Of a DNA stretch of 64,000 nt, positions 36,901-48,900 are shown piece by piece. The DNA is from Gymnorhina tibicen (taxonomy: Eukaryota; Chordata; Aves; Passeriformes; Artamidae). Both the position numbers and the translations under genes were made by a program. The first letter of the stretch is position 1. Each line of letters starts with the position of its first letter. Location of the stretch: assembly GCA_013399875.1 (NCBI GenBank), contig VXAZ01000561.1, forward strand, positions 975,341 to 1,039,340, read 5' to 3'. Below the pieces are notes generated by a model, which saw only the letters and a program-made list of their open reading frames with translations, was not told the origin of the DNA and searched no databases.

Positions 36901-39900
36901 TACCCAACTTAGCTCTGACCATTTTGGAGCAACTTGATGCAGATGATGCCTGTGGCTCTTACTTGCAGCTACTCTGTGGTATTTGTTTAGTGTTCCTGCT
37001 GGTGGCTGTGCCTGACTGCAGCCTTTTGGGTGGTTCTCTTGGCTGCTGAAGTTTTGAAGCTCTGACACACCCTCAAAATGGGTTAGGGTTTGCTTTGTCT
37101 CTTTTAAAAATGTTTCCGTGCCTGGGGCATGGAAATCTTGCTAGGGTCAAGCCTAAACTGGACTATGTAAAATGTGAAAGTGGATGAAATGAGACCTACT
37201 GTTTTTTTGGCATTCTTAGAGAATGACTTGTTGATACACATGACCAAATAAGTGTTTCTTTGGGAGATTTTTGAGGCTTATTTTCACAGCCTTCATTTTT
37301 TGGAAGGTAAGATGGCCAACCCCTTACTGTAGTGTGGGGTTTTTTTCCTGATTCCTGAAAGACTTTTGACTTTGTCAACAGTATGTGCCATCTTTACTTG
37401 AAAATCCATTTGTGTGATCAAACTGTGGGAATAGATCCTTATTTGTTTTAAACATTTTTTCTTTCTACAGGTATTTCCAGTGAAAATGATTGCTATCTCA
37501 TTAATACGTCTGCATATTAGATAGTAAATTAAGCAATTTGGTATAATAGAATTTAGTGTAACAACATTCACAAATATTTAACTTCTGAAGTTATTCTGGT
37601 ATGAGATTTTGAATGTAAGTAGAGCTGGCTCACTGCCAGTCATTTTTGTGGAAACAAGTTCTGTGGACACACAAGTCAAACCATGAAAGTACCACTTCAA
37701 AAAAAAGCTAGGGCTGTCTGAGTTGTACAGCCAAGCAGGTATGAATTGCTAAAATTACAGCTGCTGTTTCAACCTCAGTTTTTTGACCCTTGCACTTGCC
37801 TGGTGCAACTGGCTGAATGTAAGAGTCTGGAGGGAAATGCAGTGTGTGCTCAGGTAATTAGTCTATGATATAATATTTACCAACGGAAGAGGGAATTAAC
37901 CTTGCACTATCATCTATAAATCTTGTATTTGCTAATTTAGGCACATGACTTAGCTGCATTAACTTCTCAAAAAAAGTCTCAAATCCCATACTGAACACTG
38001 AATTCTCTGCCTGATGTTGGCAGCTGGCTGTTTATCCTGAGACTCTGCAGGTTGCAGTGCTGCTGTCTTTAGGGACAGTTTTTGATAGCTAGCAACAAAG
38101 AAAGGTGATGCTTCAGAGTGATATACCTACTCTGACATTTAAAGTTTCCCACTCAAATAGCTTTAAAATACATGTTCTTTCAAACTAACTTTTGAATGTA
38201 CTTTAGAAGATTCTCTATAGATTACTTGTCTGTCAAAGTGGTAATTTGAAGACAGGTCTGTACTGCCAGAACCAGTTTCCTATTGAAATTTTACTTGTTT
38301 TACCCCCCCCTCTGTCATTTATGTCATCAGCTAGTCTTTAGAAAAAAACCCTAAATGTTGTGGTTTTAAATAAGGAAAAGAACATTCCCATTGTCCTAAA
38401 CAGTCCCTGTTTTCATTAAAAACAGATGAATCTGTTACAAGAAACTCCAGCATGTACTTTGGATTAAAAACTTAGGGATGGTAAATTCGCCTTGGAATTA
38501 AAAAGTCCTGCATGACTGGAAATTATGACTTCATGGTGTCTATTAGATTATCTGAGCTGCCACAGAATATACCTGGAGCATATTCCTCCTATGAGTTTGT
38601 GGCTGTAATTTGTAATGGTCATGCTGTCATGACCATTACATGACCAAATGTCGAGTAAGATCAAGCTACATTCCTGTTTACTTGCTTTTCTGGAGACGTT
38701 TTATGTCTCCAGTCTGTGCTATTGGAAGAATGTAGCCTGTGATATGTAGAAGGGGTAACTCCCCAGGCTGAGCTGACATAGAGTTGTTTTGCATTTCTTG
38801 ATCTATTGGATAAAGATGTTATATACAGTAAGGCAGAAATTGCTTGTATTTGTCAGTGTTTGCCAGAGAAATGGACCTCTACTGTTACATTAAAAAAAAA
38901 AGGCACTGTTTCTTGAAATAAAATTGGAATATTGCTGATGTAAGTAAAAATCTAATGGTTTATTTATTATGGTTTTTCTGAGGTAAGTAATAATCTGCAT
39001 TTTTCATTAATCTTCCATCAGTATTGGTAGCAATACGTTTTGGGGCATGAGGTGCATGGTATATTCCCTGTGTAGTTTTAGGGATGGTTTTGTCATGTTT
39101 ACATTTATATTTGGTATTCTGTGGCTTGCTACCAGATTGTATGAAATGAGAAGAAATGCCTATGACATGTGTACTGCTTATAAGGCCCTGTTCTAATGAG
39201 CAGAAGTGGTTCTGTCCTGCATAGGAATGAGCATAATTCCTGAAATGTCTGGTTTTGTTGCTTTGCCCACACCAAGTGACTTCCTCTGATCTTTATTAAT
39301 TGAGGGCTTATTCATGTTTGACATGCAAGTACATTACAAGCTAAGATTGAGGTCTATATTAAGGTCAATTAAGTGCTTTGTAGATGTTACGTCAAACTTG
39401 TGAGGGGGGTTTCTTACTGGTTCTGGGAGCAAGATAACTTCTTGAGAGACAGAAGTAATGCAGTTAGTTCTATTATGTCAAAGTAGTGATACTGAAAAAT
39501 GCATTATTGGGAGTTCTGTCTCCATTTAAAATGTCTTAATCAGGGTATTGAGGAATAGACTACTTGGAAGATACTACTTCTGGAGCTCTTTTCGCCATTT
39601 GGTCTTGACTTTGGGCTGTTACACCCCATTATAAATTATCTGAGTATCTTTGTTGTATCCTGCTATTTGAAATACACAGGAGCATACTCAAAATTACTTG
39701 CTAAATTGCAAAGTTTAATTGCCTAATGTTGGTGATAAAAAGTAAGTCAAGGGTCCTGTCTCTCTTAAAAAATCAGAAGTGGTCTCTTGACATTTCACTT
39801 TCTCAGAATCTTTTGCTAAGAAATTAAGTAAATGAGTTATTATGTTTGCCCATTTTTTCAGTTGCATTCAGTGTTTCTCTTTATTGTCTGCTGCACTTCT

Positions 39901-42900
39901 GGTTTCCATTGCTCCTGACCTAAATATATGCACTTGCTCCCATGTAGAGGCATGATGATTTCTGCTCAAACTCATCTGGGAAAAGAGCATTAATGCTGGA
40001 GGCAGTGGAGTGCCCTGCCTTGAATCTAAGGTGCTGTGATCATAAACTACCACAGTAAACAAAAATTGGATTATTACTGCTTGTACACAGCATGAAGTAA
40101 TGGCACCAGTCAGTGCTTGGAGTACTGGCCCAGAAACTGCTGTGTGTACAATGGGGAACACAACTGTTATCAAAGAGAGCAGTGATCAAGTCTGTGCCTC
40201 AGCATCTGCCTGCTGCTAATCTTTCCCTCTCGTCCACCCTTAGCTTCTTCTTTTCTTCCTTAAACGAGTAAGATCAAGCTACATTGCAGTCTTCTGGAGA
40301 AAGCACTGTCTTCTGCTGGCAACCCCTGAGGTTCAGTGAAGAAATGTTGCATAAATACACTGATCACAGGGGCAAGCAGGGCTTTTTGTCTTAGAGCACT
40401 GTGGGATTCTGTTTTGAATTCCACCTGTTGGTTTTGCTGTGCCTTAAATCATTCCTCCCTTGCTGGGGGAGGATTTCTGAGTCCTTGCCTGGATTTTGGT
40501 TAGTTAACGGACATTCAGCCTTCTCTGCTCTCAGATAGTTTATTAAGTCTTATCAGAAAAGTTAGGAGTACAGCAGAGGGATGTGAATGCTGAGGAAAAT
40601 GCGCAGAATGCCACCGAAATCAAGATAACACGGCGTTTTTAAAGCTAAACAATCCAATCAGTGTTTGAAACGACAGATATTTTCACTTTTCTACCAATAT
40701 TCAACAAATGTTTTTAATACGTCCGCAGGAACTGCGGATTTTTCTATCCAATCACTTTAAACAATTCTTCTGCATTAAATGGAGTAGTAGGAAGAAGAAG
40801 AAGAAGGTTATAAAACAACAACAATCCTCCATTTTGGAGTTTTTGCTTTTTATCTATTTGCTACTTTAACAAACCCAACACCTTTATATTTTCACCCTGT
40901 GCTACCTTACATAATATTCTATCACCTAGTTCACACCGCAGTGCGTTCAAATTCTTCCCAGAGAGCTGGCAGCTTTCTCCATGGACGAAGGTCAAAACCA
41001 GTGCCGTCCAGGGGGGTAAAACTCCTTAAAACAGGCAGGGAAATATTCCTCGCACTCTGGACTCCCACAGAGCACAATGTACCAGCATACCAGCTTGTGC
41101 TAACATGGAGGGAAACTGGACTTAGACATACAATTATGTGTCATCCTCAGTGGTCATGCCAGCTTGTCAAACCATGACATGTGAAGGGAGATCAGTGCCC
41201 TGTGATGTGACACTGTGACTTGTAAGAGACACACCCAGGAATTTCTCTATGCTTAAGATAACAGTAGTGGCACAGGGTGTGGTGTTGGGTGTACACCACT
41301 GTTTTGCAATACACTGTGCACATATTTGTGTGGTTTGAGCTTTGAGGATTCAGCCCCTTCCCTTAGGATCTTTCAAATGGGGCCTATACCATGAGCTGGT
41401 TAAAGGAATGGGTCAAATTCAATACCTTAGCATACAGTCAGCATGGGTATATTGTGCTCTTGATCACTGCCCACTACCAGTGAGGGTGTCAGAATTGTGG
41501 CTGGTGCAAGCCCAGGAGAGCCCTGCATTAGCAGTGGAGCAGTCCCTGTGTTAGAAGCACACTGGTGATTTGAGTTTACCTTGTTTGAGGTTTCTGCAGT
41601 GAAACCTAAATTTAGCACAAACTCACAATAACTAATTTTAACACTGCTGCTGCATGAGGCGCTGTCTCGAGTTACTGGCACTGGTGAGGATAGCCAAGGC
41701 TTGCCTCGATGCTCTAAAATAGCAAAGGACTTCAGGTCCGTTTTTTTTCTCCCTAGTTGTATTAACATTACAACACTACAGGTGTGTATTTTGTGATACC
41801 NTTCGCACGAAAGAGAAAGAAGAAAGGAACTTCAGGTCCGTTTTTTTCTCCCTAGTTGTATTAACATTACAACACTACAGGTGTGTATTTTGTGATACCT
41901 CCCCTTTGTAGCTGCTATTGCCAGGTATCCCCCACTGTGGTTAAATGTGGCCTGACACAATGAGCTGAGCCAAGTCTGCAGAGCTGTTAACACCTGACAT
42001 TTTTTTGCCTTGCTGCCAAATTTGCAGTGGGCTCTGGCTGCACTGCAGTGACAGCAGAACACTGAGAATGCCCTGGTCACTGTGCAGCATCCATGCGTAC
42101 TGCTGTGTGGCCACAGTAGGGCTGAGGGGCAGGACACCACTCTGATGGCAGCACAACTGGGAGATCTGTATGGGGAGCGGAATGAGATGGCTCCTAAATG
42201 CAATAACCATCATTGTAACCTGTACTGGTGTGGATATAGATCTTTCAGTCTACAAAGCAAGTGGAAGTGTGGGATAGGCAATCCCCTATGTCTGGAACTA
42301 CATCACTGGGTGGGATGGGAGGAATCTGGGCAAGGGAATGGTTTTGAAGCCCTCTTAGCAATGCTGCAAATTGGTAGCAGTCATGCAATTCCATAACAGA
42401 TAGTATCCAAAACTTCATTTTAACTGCAAAGTATTGTTCCTTCAGGAATATAAGCCAGCTGCTGTTTCCAAACTGTTACTGTTTTTCCTACAGAAGCTGA
42501 AAGAAATGATGAAAGTGTTAAAGCAAATGAAAACAAATATATTTGAATTGTGCATAGTCTGTGTGATGTAGCTACAGCATGAGTTGTCTTGGAGAAGACA
42601 AGAAAATGCTGTCTAGTCTGAGCTTCTGTACTTTACCTGATATAAATGAAAAAGATTTTGATATATATTATGATGCAGTAATCCTATATAGTCTTGAATG
42701 CAAATGTGAGAACACCTTTTTCAATAACTAGGCTTTGAAGCTAACAATTACAGTTTAGATTTTTATTCAAGTTAAGCCATAAATTGTGCTCAGGGTTGAT
42801 GGATCTTTGCCACTTTAAAATTTGAAAGAAGGGATGCTGCTCATTTATTTTGGACTGTGATAATTATCATCTTCATCTTGTATGTTTTTAAAATGTAAAG

Positions 42901-45900
42901 TAAATACATTAGACTTACAGAAACAAAGACTGTAGGAAAGTATAATTATGGGACGATTGGAAGTTGTTGTGGTTTAGCCCTAGCCGGCTACCAAGTACTG
43001 TGCAGCTACTTGCTCACTCCCCCACCAGCAAAAATGAACGTTTAAAATGATAATCTCTCCAACCCTCCCTAATTTATTTCAGGTTTATGACTCCGACTGT
43101 TGCGACAGCATTCTTCTGGAGCTGCGGGAATATCTGCCAAAATACTTCGGTGTCTGGTCACCACCTACTGCACCAAATGGTACTGTTCTAATTTTATCTC
43201 TTAATCCAAACCTCCTGGAGGAATTTTCTGGAGACTGATTTCTGGCAGTTGTGAGTTCCGTAGGGTTTTTTTGGACTTGTTTTGGAACCCGCTGACGTTC
43301 CGTCTAACAACTGGTTCCAGTTTGCAGTCCTGTGGCTGGATTAGGTCTTTGGAGTCTTCCTCCCAGGAAAGATGGGGTGTGGCTGTTTGTACAGCAAAGG
43401 TTTCCTGAGTAGCTGGGCCTGATGCACGTTGCCCCAGAGCTGCTGCTCTGGGTGGGATCGTGGTGGAGGAGTGGGCTGGTTGCATGGTTATGTCCAGTCA
43501 AGCCATCAAAGCAAGAAGCACCTTGTGGGTGTGGAAGAAAGGAAAGATGGATAGTCTGGGGCTAAGGGGAAGTATTCAAACTGGAATCTGCTGCTCTGTC
43601 TCCAGAAGATGGATCCCATTACTGTGCCTTACCACACAAAGCACTTATTTCAGCAGGTACCATTTTGGGGAGCTCTTCTTGTCATGCTCTGTTACTGGTT
43701 TGAATGAAACAAATTAATATGATACAATATGATATAATTTTTGTATAACATTAGGAGTCAGGAAGAAAGTAGTGTTTTGGTAGAACAACTGGAAGATTGT
43801 CTCCTCAAGAGAAAATAGATATTGTTCTATTGGAAACAGAAATTAGATTTTCTTCTGGGGACTCTTCTAATTCACACTGGGGTAAAGGAGCTTCTGGAAC
43901 ACACAGAAACAAAGGGATGCCGTGGAGTCTAAATACGTAGACACCAAAACTAGATGCTGTGCTCCTTTAAAATAACTGTCTTCTTTTGCTTATGCTGTCA
44001 CTTGATAGACTTGTTTTCCAAAGAAGTGTAAGACAGTATCCAAAGACATGGTGTAATATCTACAGGAAAAGATGAAAGGAAGATTGTGGTAGTACCAGCA
44101 GTTTCTCAGCTCAGATTTACCTTGATGCTTTCCTGTTTGGCACTAACTCAGATAAATCTACAAGAGCTATCTTTTTCCTTCTCTCACAATTTAATGTGTC
44201 ATGGAGTTCACTTAATATTCCCTCTCAATTGCAAATAATTTTTTTCTATTTGCAGTATGATCTTAAGATGTGAAAATATGTGGTCTAACCAAGAGACAGT
44301 AATTCAACACATTGCTCATTTGCTTTGGGAATTCAAAAGCACTGTTCCCCATGGGGCTGGATTTTGGAAGGTCTCCGCCAGTCATTCAGACATAGGCAGT
44401 AGGAATAACTGTTTAAAAGAGGAGAAACTTTTGATTTTGTTTGTTTTTCTTCTTGAAAAGGCTGTGCACTATCATGAGTCCTCTTCATAGAAAGCTGTGG
44501 CGACAGTTCAACCAAAACACTGCACTGCCAACTCTATTATCTGTAGTGTTAATGAGCTTTGTGTAGTCTTGATAGAAATCAAAGTCACTGGAGATGATGG
44601 AGTTTAAGTCAAGTGTATGTGTATGTTCTTAAATGTAGATTGAAGATATATTTGTAGGTTTGCTGCAGTCTTGACATTGGAAGCCTGACCTTTCCCTTGG
44701 CAATCACTGCTCTTCAGGCTCTGGGATCACAGCTCTGTACAACCTCTGAGTAGTGAACCCAGTAATTTCCTATTGTTACTAAATTGTTCATAGGTGACTT
44801 CTAAAAAACCAAAACTTAGACTACTCTCAACTTGATTTGTGACCGTCTCAGAGCTTCCATGTGACAAGTAAGCAGGAACTGCAGTTGGTAAGATGAAGAA
44901 CATAATTTATTTCCTTAGAGAAATATTTACAGAGAAGCATCAGCATTCTCTACTGAAAAAGTAGGTAAGTGGATGAAATTGCTAGCTAAAAGGGTGAAAT
45001 GTATGAAGTGTAAATTCATACGTAGCACTATAACTATGCTATCTCTACATAACGTAGAGATACGTAGAACGAGAACGTAGAAATGTGACAGAAAAGTTGG
45101 ACTCCCAGTATCAATACAATTTGTAAAATAACTCCCATTCTACTGAAATCACATACCCATTGCTACTGCAAAGGAAATGGAGGTAGAGGTGGGTGAGATG
45201 CTGTCTTTCTAAGCTCATCTAAAATGGGTTGGATTTGAACTTTAGCTTCACTGGCATTGTGGGCATTTGGAATTTATTCACAAAGAGGTGGAAAAGTTGT
45301 TATAAAGATGTAGGAGCCATCTGCTGCTTAGTTTTCTGAGTTTGGCTGCCTAGCTGTTGCCCATGCTTTTTTTTTTTTTTTTTTNTTGCCCCTGCTTTTT
45401 TTTTTTTTTTTTTTTTAAGTAACTTCACTGCTGCTCACTTCATACTGTTGCCTAACTTGAGAACAGGATAGATACATATAACCCAGCTTCAAACCTTTCT
45501 TTTTTTCCTTTGCTGCTGCGGACAATTGAGCCTCTTCCCTGCTTATTCCTGTTTTGAGAGATGTCTCCTAAGTTATGAAAAGGAATCAGATGCCTTGAGT
45601 GATTTTGTCTCTTCTGTCTCCAGTGAGGACTAAATGCACTGGCATGTCTGTGCTGAAGTCTGCAGGGGTTCGTGCCATGGATACTTGCTGAATTTTGGTG
45701 GTCTTTTGGTTTATCTCCTTTGGGACTGTAAAAAATACATAAATACTATGTCAGGCCACACCTTCCTGCCCCTGGTAAATAGAAAAGGGCAGGGCAAATC
45801 TCTGATGAACGATTTATTTAAATCTTTGAAACGTATGCTCAAGACTATCTAGCAAAGCAACTTTTATTATCTAAATTGTTATGAATTCCTCTCTCTGTGG

Positions 45901-48900
45901 GGGTTTTTAATTTAATCTAGTTTTAGATGGCAAATGCATCATTTCCTGAAGCACACTTGGTTAGCAAGGCACTACATAATAATTTAGAAAGTCTCAATTG
46001 CTTGAAAAATCTGCAGGTTTTTGTTTAACCAAGCAAGGAGAAGGGAGGAGAACACCCTAGTTACCTGGGCTGAGGTGCAGACTTGCTGATGCCCTTGAGA
46101 AGGACACTTCCAGTCAGCGCTTCAGAGACTTGCAGTAACTGACTTGAAAATGGAGAGCAGTTGATACCTATCTGAGGCTTAACTTTTTTGGCCTTTGTCT
46201 TGGTGCTTGGAGATATCATAGGGGTAACTGCTGGAAGTGAAAGTTATGTGTGTACCAATATTGTGGGTTTGGGACCTGTTTCATTAGACTATTGAATACA
46301 GTGCAAATAAGCACCAAACAGTGTCAGGAAAAATGGAGTGTAAACAATTGATCCATTTGTTTGAAGCAATAATGAGAAAAAGTAACTTAGTATGGTGTTT
46401 TATCTAGGTGGCATTGCTCTGGCAACAAGGCCAGACAGCTTTGTAAGAGCAGAAGGGTCCGTTGAACAGATATAACAGACCTGATTCTGAGCAAGCAGTT
46501 ACCTAACAAGAAAGATTTAATTCCAAAAAGTGTTGAGAGAGATGAGAAGTTTCTGGATAATTTACAGGCTTTGCCAGATAATTAGTATTTCCCAGGGTTG
46601 GTGTTATCTACAAAGGTAATTTAATGCTTAATTTTAAAAAAATAATTATTGTTACATTTTTAGGAGGTCAGTAAGATAGTCTAGTTTAAGAAATCTGAAA
46701 AGGATGGGGAACAAAGAAGTGACAAATATTTAGGACTTTTAAATATTTGGGAGGTGCTGAATGCTGGTGCTGTATGGTTAAAAAGCAGGAATTAGACTGC
46801 ATTCCTCTACTGCAGGAATTAGGTGCAGTAGAGGACAGCAGATACCCACGGGTGCCCTTGGAAATAGATGTTTTATAATACTTTCTATATGGTTTTATTT
46901 TAGTGTTGATGAAAACATTGCATCTAAACAATTTGTATCATTTTTTATTTCTAACAGTTTGATTCTGGAGTGCTCGTAACATGCCCCAAAGCATTTTGGA
47001 GTTGGTGGTGAAGGACTGCAGCCCTTTTCTGAGATTTTTTGTATTTACTGTCATTCCTCACTTCCCATGTAAACCTGTGTCTCTTTGCTTTTGAGAGCTA
47101 TGTACTGAAAACCTTGAACTTTATTTAGTTATTTTCTGCATTGTTTTAGAGTGATGACACAAATCTGTTGATTGCAGTGATTTCTGTAATATGCAGAAAG
47201 AATCAGAAGGATGACACTTAGATTTTTACAATTTTTGTTTTAATAAGAGATAGCTAAGAGATTTTATGGACTCCCCAGGTATTGGTAGTGGTTTCCTAAA
47301 GTCCTGCAAAAGCTGTGCTAATATCTGACTGAATTAGACCTCCGTATAATACCTTTGAACAGTAAAAATAGCACCTGCAGTTCAGGTGATACAGAATACA
47401 CCGCCTGGCAGGGAGAGTATTTGTACTGCTTCTCCTTTGGGGATATTTAGTGAGCAAATATTAAGTATGTTTGCTGCCTAGGGCTCCTCAAAGTTACCTA
47501 CGAATTATTTCATCTCGGATGTATTCCTGCAGTTACAGTGAGTGGGTGCACTAGCCTATAACAAAACTCTTTTCGCTGTAGCTAGATTGATCCTGTAGCC
47601 CAAAGGACATCGAAAGCTGATGAGGTGAGTTAGTAGAAGAGTAGTTTTGGTTTTGGTTTTTTTTTTTAATTAGTATATCGGTTTGACATGGTTTCCTGAA
47701 AATGACTACATTATCAAGATGCCTAGTTCCATTCATACAGAAAGCAGGCATCTAAGGATTAAATAAAACCTGTTTAAATTTATACATATATACTTTTTAA
47801 GAAATTAGGACATTTGATCATGATGGTGTAAAAACTGAGGCTCTCAGTAGGACCTAAAATAGTAAAACTCCCTTTCATTTCTTTTGCTTAAGAAAGTGTT
47901 TCTACTCGTTAAGTGTAAATGAAATGCTGCTTGTTCACTTTATCTTGACTCGGACTGGTTTTGTTACCTGTCTGTACAGCTTTCAAACAAAGCACTTTGT
48001 GCCTCTTTTTAAACTTGAACTAGTTTTGCTTTCTCTTACAATCCCATTTTAGATCATGGTGCAGGAATGGGGTATAATACAATGTTCTTTTGTATTCGGA
48101 CTGCATTAAAGTCAAAGAAATACATTTATGGAATAGGCTGTACTGGAAAGAAAACCAGACTTGAATTTGTGCTTGGTGATAGGTGGATATGCAAATCACA
48201 TATGAAGAATGAGACCAGTGTTGAGGCTGTGTATTGCCTTGGTTATGCCATGTCCTGGCAAGGGCTGGAGGCGAGTGCAAATGTCTCCCAAGCAGAGTTG
48301 TCTGAGAGCCGGGTGGGTACTGAAGTTCATTTCCTTGTTGAGTTCTGATAGTCATTGTGGGGGTCATGCTGATAATGATCATGCTGCCCTGGAGAAAAGC
48401 AGAAACCATTTTAATCAGGTTTTAGATACTCCTTTAAATCTTCAGGCACTCCAAGTACTTTTGGGGTTTCTTGGTCCAGCCACTCTCCCAAAGGGACTGG
48501 TGGAAATGGATGAAAGACAGCCTAGGATTTGAAGAGTGTTTTCTCCAAAAGGTGTGCCATGAGAAATGAGTGCAAATTGGAGTGGGACAAAAAGAAGCAA
48601 AATGAGCTGCACTTCAGCCCCTGAAGGCTAGGACTGAAATGTTCATTTTTAAAATGACACAAGAGACCATCTGAATTGCAAAACCTGCATTTGTATGTGC
48701 TTAGTAATGCTCTTTGTGATATGTTAATGACTTAATAAAAGCTACTGAAGGATTTCATCTGGGCAAATAATTTGAATTTGAATGCTAGGTTAACACATGT
48801 TAATTGTATACAATTTTCTAAACAAGAAAGCATTTAGATTTTCAAAGCAATAGAATTTGTGGGTATCAGTGACCATGATTTAGTCTGCATTCAGAGACAA

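Larger units (their letters stand above)
26173..43082 (+). other. IPMK: IPMK intron 2 (16.9 kb)
   Basis: This is the largest intron. It holds two CR1 pieces (30496-31036 and 34295-35157), a minus-strand LTR at about 40497-40880, a 13-base perfect hairpin at 38611-38640, a duplicated assembly join at 41729-41899 and an LTR-start fragment at 42965-43029. The remaining DNA is AT-rich and shows no recognisable gene. The 104-codon open frame at 42082-42396 matches nothing I know. Confidence 0.85.

Noticed and set aside
42082..42396. A 104-codon frame in IPMK intron 2 rich in Cys, His and Trp
   Set aside because: No zinc-finger or retroviral Gag spacing is seen, and nothing around it suggests a gene.
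45001..45090. Repeated ACGTAG words and a small ATCTCTAC/GTAGAGAT hairpin
   Set aside because: Short and irregular, with no consistent period. Treated as local low-complexity sequence.
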